From positions 1 through 43,213 of the forward strand of contig MPUH01000615.1 in assembly GCA_001970955.1 (NCBI GenBank): a stretch of 43,213 nt of DNA. The letters are read 5' to 3'. How positions within the stretch are numbered: position 1 is the stretch's first letter; each line of letters starts with the position of its first letter. The notes beneath the pieces are model-generated. The model ran no database searches and was not told where the DNA came from. It saw only the letters and a program-made list of their open reading frames with translations. The DNA comes from Stentor coeruleus (lineage: Eukaryota > Ciliophora > Heterotrichea > Heterotrichida > Stentoridae). Both the position numbers and the translations under genes were made by a program. Below, in pieces: positions 19,014 through 27,997 of the stretch.

Positions 19014-22000
19014 CTATTCATGGTATTTCTTTTTCACATATTGCACCCCTGATTTAGTGGTTTTTTCTTCTATTGATATCGCATCTTCTTTTGGCTTTTT
19101 TATTATCTCAGCAGCTTGGTCTGGGTTTCCCCAAGCTTTAGGTTTTGGTTCTCTTGGCACATTTTCTGCTTTTTTTGCATATTTTATATCTTTTTTAGCT
19201 TCTTCAACAGGGTTTTTGCTTTCTTTGGGAATTTTAACTTCTTCTTGATAGTTTGGTTTTTCTTGATATGATAGTTTTTCCTGGTGGGATGGTTTTTCTT
19301 GGTGGGATGGCTTTTCTTGATAGGGCAATTTTTCTTGGTGAGGTAGCTTTTCTTGATACTTTTGTTTTTCTTGATAATTTGGTTGATAAGATGGCTTTCC
19401 TTGATAAGATGGCTTTTCTTGATAATTTGGTTGATAAGATGGTTTTCCTTGATAAGATGGCTTTTCTTGATATGATGGCTTTTCTTGATAAGATGGCTTT
19501 TCTTGATAAGATGGTTTTTCTTGATAAGATGGTTTATCTTGATAAGATGGTTTTTCTTGATAAGATGGTTTATCTTGATATGATGACTTTTCTTGATAAG
19601 ATGGTTTTTCTTGATAAGATGATTTTTCTTGATAAGATGGTTTTTCTTGATAAGATAGTTTTTCTTGATAAGATGGTTTTTCTTGATAAGATGGTTTTCC
19701 TTGATAAGATGGCTTTTCTTGATAAGATGGTTTATCTTGATAAGATGGTTTTTCTTGATAAGATGGTTTATCTTGATAAGATGGTTTTTCTTGATAAGAT
19801 GGTTTATCTTGATAAGATGATTTTTCTTGATAAGATGGTTTTTCTTGATAAGATGGTTTTTCTTGATAAGATGGTTTTTCTTGATAAGATGGGTTTTCTT
19901 GATAAGATGGGTTTTCTTGATAAGATGGGTTTTCTTGATAAGATGGGTTTTCTTGATAAGATGGGTTTTCTTGATAGGATTGGTTTTTAGGATAATACTT
20001 AGGTTTGTATCTTGAGCCTCCTTCTTCATAGTGTCGTTGTTGGTTGTAGTTTTTGTAGTTATCGTTATAGCGCCTTTTACCTTGGTAGGGTTTTTGATAT
20101 TCTTGATGTCGAGGGTAATCTTTTTTTTCTTCTGGTGGAGCTTCAAGGGTTCTTTTTTCGTACATTTTATCAAAGTTCTTTTCAGCTTCTTCTTTTGGAT
20201 GTTGAGGAGAAGGTTTTTGTGTACTTTTTTCATCTTTGTGAGGTGAGTTTTGAGGTTGAAGCTTTTCAGTTTGCTGCTCGACTGGCTTTTCAGTTTGCTG
20301 CTCGACTGGCTTTTCAACAAGTTTTTGCACAACTTTTTCTATGAGTTTATTTGCTGGTTTTTCTACAGGTTTTTCTATAGGTTTTTCTACAGGTTTTTCT
20401 ATAGGTTTTTCTACAGGTTTTTCTACAGGCTTTTCTACAGGCTTTTCTACAAGTTTTTCTATAGGTTTTTCTACAGGTTTTTCTACAAGTTTTTCTATAG
20501 GTTTTTCTATAGGCTTTTCTACAGGTTTTTCTATAGGTTTTTCTACAGGTTTTACTATAGGTTTTTCTATAGGCTTTTCAATAGGCTTTTCTTGTTTTTC
20601 TATAGTCCTTACTACTTGGTACTCAATTCGCTTCTCCACAGGTTTCTCTTCTTTTTTTTCCACAGGTTTCTCTTCAGTTTTCACTACAGGTTTCTCAGCA
20701 TGTTTTTCATCAGTTTTCCCAGCAAACCCTTCATCATTTTTCACAGTTTCAATCCCTTCATTCCTATTATTAAACCTCTCATTCTTTTCATACTTTTCAT
20801 ACCTTTCATATTTCCCATACTTCTCATACCCTCCTTGCCCCCTTTCTCCATTTCTATTCCTCCCTTGCCTAAATCTTCTTCCCCCTTGATGACCTCTATG
20901 CCCTCTATATTGGTTAACTCTTTCATAATTATCAGGTTCAGCAATTTCAATAACAGCCCCTTGAGTTTCTTTCTTAACCTCTTCTCGAACATTTTCAGTT
21001 TCTTTTTTTTTCTCATTTTCACTATCAATTTTTTTCTCATTTTCAGTCTCTTTTTTTTTCTCATTTTCACTATCAGCTTTTTTCTCATTTTCATTATCCT
21101 TTTTCACACTCTGAACTTCAATCTTTTTATCATCATATTTCCCTTGTTCTTTAACAACTTCTTGACTGATATCTTTTTTCTCATTAATTTGAGGATTTTC
21201 TACTTCTTTTTGTGCTCTAGCCTGAGGATCTTTAATCCTATACTTTTTTTCTTCCCTTTTAACTTCTTCTCTTTTAACTTCTTCTCTTTTAACTTCTTCT
21301 TTTTTAACTTCTTCTTTTTTGACTTCATATTTTTCTTCAGTTTGAGATTTTTTGCTTTCCTCAAGCTTTTTTTCAAACTCTAAATCCTTATTTAGTGTAT
21401 CTATAGGTTTAGCTTGCCCAAAAGGATTAGATTTTGGCTTTGACTGCTTGACAACTTTAGCTTCAACTGACTGCGAAAGATCTTCACCACTTGGGGCAAT
21501 GACAATTTTTGTAGGTTTTCCTTCAGTGTTCTTAGGTTTTTCGATTTTTTTCTCATAATTTCTAGGCTCTTTATACCCTTTATCATCATAATTTTTATGG
21601 TCTTTATAACTTCTTTGCTCATAAGACCTATGCTCCTTATAACTTCTTTCTTCATATTGTTTTGGGTCTTTATAAGTTTTTTCTTCATATTGTTTAGAGT
21701 TTTTATTGCTTCTATCTTCATAATGACTATATTCTTTATAGCTTCTATCATCATAATTATCCTTTTCATAATAATTCCGTCTTCCACCTCGGCGAACACC
21801 ACGTCTACCTCCTCTTCTTCCTCTATCTTCTCTATAGTTTTGATGATTATCTAAGATATTCACAATAAGTTCTCGGGTCTCGATCATTTCAGAAGCCTTT
21901 GCGGCCACTAGCAATGCATCTTCTAAGTTATCACAAGTTATTGTTGCTGTACCTGAAAACCCTTCATTAATGTAATTAAATTTCAGCGAAGCACGGTTTG

Positions 22001-22223
22001 ACACTCCAAGTTCTTTTAGTAAAGTTTGTTCAGTCATTCTATAAGAAATATTAGCAAGACTTAGAGAAATCGGCAGGTTTCTGGATTTTATAGCAGTGAT
22101 CAAATAGTCTTTTTTATGGTCATAGACAGGGACATGCGATTTTGATTGAGGAACCACTGGCTCTTCGTGGTCGCTCCAGTCATCATCACTTTCGTCTGCC
22201 CAGTTTGGTTTAGGCTTTTCCAT
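19014..22223 (-). CDS. RRM protein with very long repetitive tail (eIF4B-like arrangement)
   Basis: The 1069-residue protein begins with an acidic Trp-rich segment (WADESDDDW). An RRM-like domain follows at about 50-130 ('[21 protein letters not shown]', then '[20 protein letters not shown]'), and then an RGG-type stretch ([15 protein letters not shown]). The rest is low-complexity: DRSYKE repeats, Lys/Glu-rich, a PVEKPIEK array and about forty copies of a six-residue SYQEKP unit. This order (acidic start, RRM, Arg/Asp/Tyr-rich region) recalls translation factor eIF4B, which stimulates the eIF4A helicase. RNA binding is well supported; eIF4B identity is tentative. Open frames on all other strands here are shadows of the 18-bp repeat. 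The ATG is at 22223. Confidence 0.85.
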   Translation of the reverse strand: MEKPKPNWADESDDDWSDHEEPVVPQSKSHVPVYDHKKDYLITAIKSRNLPISLSLANISYRMTEQTLLKELGVSNRASLKFNYINEGFSGTATITCDNLEDALLVAAKASEMIETRELIVNILDNHQNYREDRGRRGGRRGVRRGGRRNYYEKDNYDDRSYKEYSHYEDRSNKNSKQYEEKTYKDPKQYEERSYKEHRSYEQRSYKDHKNYDDKGYKEPRNYEKKIEKPKNTEGKPTKIVIAPSGEDLSQSVEAKVVKQSKPKSNPFGQAKPIDTLNKDLEFEKKLEESKKSQTEEKYEVKKEEVKKEEVKREEVKREEVKREEKKYRIKDPQARAQKEVENPQINEKKDISQEVVKEQGKYDDKKIEVQSVKKDNENEKKADSENEKKKETENEKKIDSENEKKKETENVREEVKKETQGAVIEIAEPDNYERVNQYRGHRGHQGGRRFRQGRNRNGERGQGGYEKYGKYERYEKYEKNERFNNRNEGIETVKNDEGFAGKTDEKHAEKPVVKTEEKPVEKKEEKPVEKRIEYQVVRTIEKQEKPIEKPIEKPIVKPVEKPIEKPVEKPIEKPIEKLVEKPVEKPIEKLVEKPVEKPVEKPVEKPIEKPVEKPIEKPVEKPANKLIEKVVQKLVEKPVEQQTEKPVEQQTEKLQPQNSPHKDEKSTQKPSPQHPKEEAEKNFDKMYEKRTLEAPPEEKKDYPRHQEYQKPYQGKRRYNDNYKNYNQQRHYEEGGSRYKPKYYPKNQSYQENPSYQENPSYQENPSYQENPSYQENPSYQEKPSYQEKPSYQEKPSYQEKSSYQDKPSYQEKPSYQDKPSYQEKPSYQDKPSYQEKPSYQGKPSYQEKPSYQEKLSYQEKPSYQEKSSYQEKPSYQEKSSYQDKPSYQEKPSYQDKPSYQEKPSYQEKPSYQEKPSYQEKPSYQGKPSYQPNYQEKPSYQGKPSYQPNYQEKQKYQEKLPHQEKLPYQEKPSHQEKPSHQEKLSYQEKPNYQEEVKIPKESKNPVEEAKKDIKYAKKAENVPREPKPKAWGNPDQAAEIIKKPKEDAISIEEKTTKSGVQYVKKKYHE
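19245..19985 (-). repeat. 18-bp coding minisatellite encoding SYQEKP
   Basis: About 40 tandem copies of an 18-bp unit (six codons, S-Y-Q-E/D/N/G-K/N-P/S) lie inside the RRM protein gene. Variants such as SYQENP cluster at the promoter-proximal end and SYQDKP alternates with SYQEKP in the middle, showing higher-order 36-bp periodicity. Two short '[16 protein letters not shown]' blocks near the gene's 3' end look like a recent duplication. Because 18 is a multiple of three, other frames also stay open. Confidence 0.93.
20340..20590 (-). repeat. [12 protein letters not shown] coding repeat
   Basis: A second tandem array in the same gene, with a 12-bp unit encoding (P-V/I-E-K), interspersed with LVEK variants. 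It has the same consequence as the SYQEKP array: a lysine/glutamate/proline-rich, probably extended and disordered, linker. Confidence 0.85.
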
Positions 22224-23784
22224 TTATTAGTAGATAAAAAACTTCACCTATGATTGAGAATTGACCTTGGATTTTAGAGAACTTGATGTTGTGAGAGGGT
22301 GCAAAGAATATGCATTGATAAAATTGTAATAATGGAATTTGATAGAATTGAATATTATAAAGGTTTTCAAATCTAAGTGAGAATAAGATGAGAAATTTAA
22401 GGATTATAATGATTGATCGCCTTGAAATAAGGCTAAAGATAAATTTACAAAAAGAAGTTTGGATGATTAGAAAAAATGGTTTAGCAAACTAAATAAGTTG
22501 AGGATTTGATAGATAATTTGATTTTTTTTGGATTTTTGTATGGTATAAAGGAAATTTTTGTGTATATTTCTATAGAATGAATGATTTTTTATAGATAAAA
22601 TAAAGATGGGTTGGCTTGAATGCTTTGATACTAAATAGGTTAAAGCTTGTGTAATGGTTTTTATAAGGAATTGCGAGATAGAATGTTTGCTTTGATTTAC
22701 AAATAGATTTTATATAGGATCTTTATAAACATAAAAATGGGAATGAGATAATAAGACTTAAAACCAGTTCAAATGTGTTTTAGGTTTGTGACTATATTGA
22801 AGCAAAGGCATTATTAACATTTACCTTCATATTCTAAGTCATTTAGGGTACATAATAACAGAATATTATTCGGGTCTGAAAAAATTCCTCTTATTTGCAT
22901 AACCCAATTTACTTATAAAACTATCATTATACTATAAAAACACTGATATTTAAAATTTACTTGAAGAAAAAGCTAAACTCATACAAAAAATATTGTAAAT
23001 CCGTTTTTATATCATTTAATATTTGAAACTAAACCTAAAATGGTTTTTATGTAATTCTTTATTGATTGTTTACTTTAAATACTAATTAATAGTGTTTGAG
23101 TTTAATTTCAAAAAAAAAAGATTATTTTACATAAAATATATTCAAATTTATATAAAACCGTAAGTATATTTTAAAATCCTTTAGACTTTGAAAATTATCA
23201 ATATATTTATTATCTAGTTTTAAAGCTATTGAAAATATTTGATTATCCTAAATTAAGCATCAGCCATTTAACAGAGATCAAAGTATATATTTATTTCATT
23301 ACGACTCCTGCAATTTTTAATAAAAACTCTAAACATCAAAATCCTCAGATATCCTAAAAATCACCCTTTCTTCATCATCTTTTTCTTTAACTTATAATAT
23401 ATCACTTAATTTCAATAACTTTAAGTAATCATACGATATTGTATGAATTTTACCACAATTTTATTTGAATAAGCAGCAAAATAAATTATAACATTAACCT
23501 CATAATCCTCATTTATCTAAATTTATATCCCCTATAGTGGTTTATATTCTCAAATCTAGTGTTTTTACCAAAAAATATACTTTTCTATTCCCAAATAGCC
23601 GCATTAAAAGAACTCAAACTAATTTTCAATAAAAATAACTTATTCTTCTAACACTAGGGATACCCAACATCCCTACTCAATCCCAATTCACAAAGCCTAA
23701 TCTTCAGACCTTTTAAAAACAAAATTACGAAAAAAAACGGTCATCTTATATAAACTTCATCGACATATTTGCTTATAAACGGCT
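22224..23784. other. 1.56-kb divergent intergenic region
   Basis: No complete gene is visible. The part next to 22224 is G-rich on + (5' flank of the RRM gene); the part next to 23784 is C-rich (5' flank of FabD). At 22814-22900 a 28-codon - frame (MQIRGIFSDPNNILLL...) looks coding but is too short to call. No tRNA or other RNA was recognised. Confidence 0.45.
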
Positions 23785-24732
23785 ATGAGCAAGCGTGTTC
23801 TCTTATTCCCTGGCCAGGGTATCCAGTTTGTGGGGATGGCCGATACTTTTGCCAAATTCAAATGGAATTCCGAAATCCTCAATCGTGTAGATGAGTCCTT
23901 AGGCTTTCCAGTAATTTCTAATCAGCTTACAAAGCTTATGCGAGAAGGTCCAGAAGAACAATTAAACCTGACGGAATATGCTCAACCAGCCATTATGACT
24001 TCATCTGTTGTAAGTTTTATATAGCTTCATTGGAAATATATGAGCGAAATGTATGGGATAATGGAAAGTAGTTTTTCTTTTGCCTTAGGACATTCGCTTG
24101 GTGAATATACCGCATGTGTTGTTGGCGGGGCTATTAGTATTGAAGATGGGGTTAAACTTGCTTATATAAGAGGAAAATCTATGCAAGAAGCAGTCAATGG
24201 TCTTGCCATACGTATGACTGCTGTTATGGCATCTGAATCCATTGTAAGAAAAGCTCTATCTGAAGTCTCTTTTGAAGGAACATGTGAGATTGCTGGGATT
24301 AATCATGATAGACAAGTTGTCCTTAGTGGGACTAGAGATTCTGTAGATCTTATTGCTGACTATATTAAAAAACATTATAAGGCCCCAGTAAAGCATCTTA
24401 ATGTTAGTGCACCTTTTCATTGCAAATTAATGAAACCTGCTGCTGATAGGATTAAAGAAGAACTTGAAAAAATCACAGTTAAAAGTTCAAAATTGCCTGT
24501 GATTTCAAATGCTACAAGCTTGCCAGTAGTTCATCCTGAGGAAATTAAAAAGAGTTTAGTGGATAATATTGTCAATCCAGCTATGTTTTTGAGAGGGATG
24601 GAGTATGTGTTAAGTCATGGATGCAGTCTTTTTACTGAGTATGGATCGAAGAAAATACTCTCAGGTCTTGCAACAAAGATTATACAAGATAGAAAACTTG
24701 ACGGCTTAGCTGTGGATATTCATGATAAATAG
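23785..24732 (+). CDS. Malonyl-CoA:ACP transacylase (FabD/MCAT), one 15-nt intron
   Basis: Exons 23785-24009 and 24025-24732 together encode 310 residues. The enzyme transfers malonyl from CoA to acyl carrier protein, the step that supplies type II (usually mitochondrial) fatty acid synthesis. Visible motifs are FPGQGIQ (8-14; family normally GQGSQ), the nucleophile elbow GHSLGE with Ser99, the substrate-binding Arg of YIRGKSMQ, and the catalytic His207 in SAPFH. Total length is typical. The in-frame TAG at 24022-24024 lies at the end of the 15-nt intron; splicing joins ...TSSV to LHWKYM, restoring the family pattern. No strong mitochondrial presequence is evident. The next gene converges 225 bases downstream. 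Confidence 0.92.
24010..24024 (+). other. 15-nt spliceosomal intron in FabD/MCAT
   Basis: GTAAGTTTTATATAG begins with GTAAG and ends with TAG, is exactly 15 nt and contains the only stop that interrupts the enzyme. Removal keeps the frame. This size is characteristic of Stentor. Confidence 0.9.
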
Positions 24733-24957
24733 ATAGAGCTATTATAATATGATATGAATTTTAGTGGGTGTTAGGATTTTGAATGAAACCAGTTTAAAAA
24801 GTTTTTCGCTTTTATGATTTGAAATAATGAAAGTGCTTTTTTTATCAGATTATTCTTAAACATATAAAAATCAAGATGATATTTGCAATAATACTTTTAT
24901 CTACAAAAAAAAATATATATCTAGCCATGAATTTAAAAAAAAAACCTATAATCTTTA

Positions 24958-26043
24958 CTAGCTTTTAGTGTTATTGATCAATATAAATGGTTCTCTCGTG
25001 ACATTATCATACTCTTCGCTTTTAGACGAAAAAGTGTTCTTTTTTTCATTAAGGAACTTTTTAAACTCATCCTCTGTCTTAATCCCCCTACTCTGTGCTT
25101 CCTTAAGTTCCTCAAGTTTAAGCTTCAAAACATACTCTTTAACCAGCCCTTCAAACAATGTTTGATGTTTCTCAGGGGGCATTAGTCTAGCATATGGTTT
25201 CAAAGCTTGATAAATTGTCTTTTCTATAATATTATTCTTATACTTTTTCTCATTCGCCAGTTCTAAAGGCCATCGATCAATAACAAAATTCTTCCTCTCT
25301 TCTCTTTCATCTAAGACCTTATTATACACTTCTAATTGTTTAAGCTTGATTTCTGTATCTTCTGTTTTATCATCATCATAAAACTCTAAATCAGCCAAGT
25401 ACATTTCGATATCATTTTCATATTCGATTTCAAAATCTCTTCTCAAAGGCATGTACCCAGCAAATTCGCTTAAAGGGTGTTTTTCGATTTCTGGTCTTTT
25501 TTCAGGTTGTGGGACAGGTTGTTCTTCTATTTCCATACTTGCTTTAAGTTCAAGGTTTTCTTGGTCTGAAGTAATGACAAACCCTTGATCATTTCTGCAC
25601 GAGAGGACTGGAAAATTCCTTAACTGATTCATGGCATAACGGAGGTATATGAGTTTATAGTGTTTTTCACATTCCCAGGCTGATTTTTTAGACCCTAGGT
25701 GTTCGCTTATACAACCCCAGTTTCCGTAGCCGAATTTCAACAAACCTTGTAATAGCATAACCTCATCTTTACCTGACCAGTCATGGACAAACAAAGGGAA
25801 TTTCACTGGGTCTATAACAAAGTATTTATGTGAAGTCAAGTGGTCAGGCTTGCTTTTTGCATAGGCAAAACACGGTATACAATAGAAAAGGTTAGAGCAT
25901 TCACTGCATTGGATATAAGTACACCTTGTAATATCTTTCAAACAGAACTCACAAGAAATCTGCTTTAGTCCTCCCTTGCGTTTCTATTTAGACTTTACAA
26001 GTTTTTTAAGTATTGATTTATAACTTTGTTCAGATCCTTCCAT
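24958..26043 (-). CDS. ADA2: ADA2-type transcriptional adaptor, one 15-nt intron
   Basis: Exons 26043-25999 and 25983-24958 (minus strand) encode 356 residues. The order is: a ZZ zinc finger at 26-67 (C26-x2-C29, C41-x2-C44, C50-x2-C53, H63, H67), a SANT/Myb domain at about 80-128 (DWSGKDEVMLLQG, GNWGCISEHLGSK), then the ADA2 middle region (FAGYMPLRRDFEIEYENDIE, DEREERKNFVIDR). ADA2 bridges the Gcn5 acetyltransferase to SAGA/ADA complexes and stimulates histone acetylation in the nucleus. The usual C-terminal SWIRM domain is not seen before the TAG stop. Without the spliced first exon, the ZZ finger would lack its first Cys pair and the frame would have no ATG. Confidence 0.9.
25984..25998 (-). 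other. 15-nt spliceosomal intron in ADA2
   Basis: On the coding strand this reads GTAAAGTCTAAATAG: GT start, TAG end, 15 nt, carrying an in-frame stop. Removing it links an ATG-started 15-codon exon to the frame holding the first ZZ-finger cysteines. Confidence 0.88.
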
Positions 26044-26094
26044 ATATTATAACTAATTCGCTTAGTTGATGTGGTAGAAAACAAATTATGTTGC

Positions 26095-26353
26095 TGCCTG
26101 ATGGGAAGTTTTGGAGTCGGTGAAGTTGAGAACTAGGCCCGAATCAGAGATCAGACTATTTGTGGTTATGGAGAGGGTGGAATTTTCCCCACAGATGAGG
26201 GCGCGATGTTATTGAGGGACGATTTGTTTGGTATTTTAGTGAAATTTACCGAATGCTTAATCCTAGCTGGCACTACTCGCCATAACCTCAGACTAAAATA
26301 TCCCTGACTTCGAGTAGGTATGATGAAAAGAGCTCCTGCTGATACTTTGATAG
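26095..26353 (+). ncRNA. Candidate structured Pol III RNA, possibly RNase P/MRP RNA
   Basis: This stretch is about 44% G+C in DNA that is otherwise about 25-30%, and no frame gives a recognisable protein. It can form long-range helices: 26164-26171 (GGUUAUGG) pairs perfectly with 26280-26287 (CCAUAACC), and 26110-26118 (UUUGGAGUC) pairs with 26306-26314 (GACUUCGAG) through nine pairs, three of them G-U, which only work in the + strand transcript. A hairpin GUGG/CCAC lies at 26177-26192. Eight T at 26354-26361 look like a Pol III terminator, and TATATTATAA at about 26042-26051 could be a TATA box. The blocks AACUAGGCCC and CAUAACCUCAGACUA resemble conserved segments of eukaryotic RNase P RNA as I remember them. 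The RNA call is better supported than its identity. Ends are approximate. Confidence 0.55.
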
Positions 26354-26361
26354 TTTTTTTT
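26354..26361 (+). terminator. T8 run, candidate Pol III terminator
   Basis: Eight consecutive T on the + strand directly after the G+C-rich structured segment. Oligo-T of four or more is the standard Pol III stop signal. In an A+T-rich genome such runs are common, so it only supports the RNA call. Confidence 0.45.
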
Positions 26362-26396
26362 GGTAGTTTTACTTCACAGTATTGAGGATTTTCTAT

Positions 26397-26660
26397 CTAA
26401 CTTATTATCTTCATTTCATCCAAAGCATTGACCTTCTTATCAACCGTTAAAGATAGTGTATGAGCTTCTTCATAAGCCATTGACATGAACTTAAATTCTT
26501 CAACTGTCTGAGGATTTTTATCGTGAAAAGATTGATAATTGGCGCTGAAGGATTCTTGATTTGCCTCTGATTTTATCGTTGATATTAAAAAATTCAGGTT
26601 TGAAGAAGCTGAGAACCCAAGAGCATCTATAAAAAACCAGATGCAGAGCTTTCATTTCAT
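26397..26660 (-). pseudogene. Relic of a small secreted protein gene
   Basis: On the - strand an ATG at 26660 is followed at codon 3 by TGA, after which 84 codons stay open to the TAG at 26397-26399. The residues after the stop form a signal-peptide-like stretch (KLCIWFFIDALGFSASS). A polar helical domain follows ('NPQTVEEFKFMSMAYEEAH'), vaguely like the inhibitory propeptide of papain-type cathepsins. The early stop, a five-base near-repeat at the start and the short length suggest a decayed gene. It might instead begin at an exon I cannot find. Confidence 0.4.
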
Positions 26661-27023
26661 TACGTTAATCTTAGCTCTCCACAACTTATAATTTTTAAAT
26701 ACAGAAATTTTCCTAATAAGTGGTTACATCAAATCAGATGTTTCAACACTAAAATTGGCCTAAGTGTTTGAAAATAAAATTTTCCGAGTCTTTGGATTTC
26801 AATTAATAATATCTTTATGAAAACTGTCAATATCCGTGATTTTATCCTTAGAAGCTGTTTGCTCAGGTCCTCATTTTACTAGTTTTCTATTTAATTATAA
26901 AAAAATAATATTCTGAATCAATAACTTATTTCAATAATCTTCAAATAATTATAAATATAATAATTCATATCTATCATATAAAAACTAAACTCAACATATA
27001 TCTTTAAGATAATTTATATAGAC
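26660..27023. other. Intergenic, no gene seen
   Basis: Stop-rich A+T DNA forming the 3' flank of the granule-matrix-like gene on the minus strand. Confidence 0.4.
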
Positions 27024-27959
27024 TTATTCCTTACCCAAAGTATTTGAAAGCTCCTTAGTCTGTCTAACCTGTTTTTTGAATATCTTTATAGTCTCTTCTA
27101 TGAGCTTTAAATCTCCATCATTAAGCGCTTTAGCCTCAGTATACTTTATACTCTCATTTTCACACCTTTCTTCCTCAGCTTTCACTAGCGTTTTTGCATG
27201 ATTCACAGCATTTTGTGCCCTTTCCATGTCACCCTGCACTTTTTCAAGTTGTATTTTTAACCCTTGGGCAACTTTATCCCTTTCCTGTAAATCTTCTACA
27301 TTTCTATCATTAGCTTTTATAGTCAAAGCATGCCAAGAAGCATAGTCTTTTGCTGATTTAAGTTCTTTTTTTTCAAGGTTTTCAACATTCTGCTGGACTA
27401 AAACTTTAAGGGTTTTTAAGTATTCTTCAGTTGAAATCTCTTCAGGGATATCAGCCAAGCCACTACCAAGTAACTTGGTCAATTTTGAATTGATACTAGC
27501 GAATTCAGAGAGTTTTTTACTATAGAATTTTTCGGTATCAATTTGGATGTACCTAATCAAGTCAAGAGCTTCTTTGCTATCTTTGAGATTCTGTATAAAA
27601 ATTGTTGTCTCATCACACCTTAGTCCACCCAAAGTGCCGATTATCTCCTGAGCAAATTTTATTTCCTGTGATAAACTTTCAATATCTATTTCAACAGCTT
27701 CAAATTTTTCTTTAGCCTCATTAAAAATTTTAAGCGCATATTCATAGCTTTCTTCAGCACTTGTCTTATACTCATTAAAATCTTTTAAATTCTCAGTGCA
27801 TTGGGCAAGAATTTCATAGTACTCATTATCCTCACTTACTTGTTTTTGAATATTCTTTTCCTTTAGCGAATAAACAAGCTCTAGCGTGTTCTCCAAAGTC
27901 TGAGACTGTGCAATAGTTAAAAATCCTAAGATACACCAGATAAAAATTCTGAGTTCCAT
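27024..27959 (-). CDS. Trichocyst/granule-lattice (TMP/Grl)-like secreted coiled-coil protein
   Basis: The 311-residue protein has a cleavable signal peptide (1-20, MELRIFIWCILGFLTIAQSQ) followed by alternating helical coiled-coil segments rich in Glu and Lys, with a few isolated cysteines and one central turn (LGSGLADIPEEI). This architecture, with a C-terminal 'ERCENESIKYTEA' then 'DGDLKLIEETIKIFKKQV' block, matches trichocyst matrix proteins of Paramecium and Grl proteins of Tetrahymena, which crystallise in regulated secretory granules. In a heterotrich it would belong to cortical granules or mucocysts. The gene starts only 38 bases after the stop of the EF-hand gene on the same strand. 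The ATG at 27959 gives the signal peptide. Confidence 0.8.
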   Translation of the reverse strand: MELRIFIWCILGFLTIAQSQTLENTLELVYSLKEKNIQKQVSEDNEYYEILAQCTENLKDFNEYKTSAEESYEYALKIFNEAKEKFEAVEIDIESLSQEIKFAQEIIGTLGGLRCDETTIFIQNLKDSKEALDLIRYIQIDTEKFYSKKLSEFASINSKLTKLLGSGLADIPEEISTEEYLKTLKVLVQQNVENLEKKELKSAKDYASWHALTIKANDRNVEDLQERDKVAQGLKIQLEKVQGDMERAQNAVNHAKTLVKAEEERCENESIKYTEAKALNDGDLKLIEETIKIFKKQVRQTKELSNTLGKE

Positions 27960-27997
27960 GTTTAAATTTTTAACGAATAAATTTCTAAGTTATTAAC

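Noticed and set aside
19184..21383. Several long frames on both strands across the RRM gene ([20 protein letters not shown] types)
   Set aside because: The 18-bp and 12-bp repeats keep every frame open; only the SYQEKP frame carries a start, an RRM and a coherent protein.
26101..26305. Reading 26101-26305 as a protein (MGSFGVGEVEN...)
   Set aside because: All three + frames and one - frame are nearly open because the segment is G+C-rich; no family motif appears, and base pairing supports an RNA.
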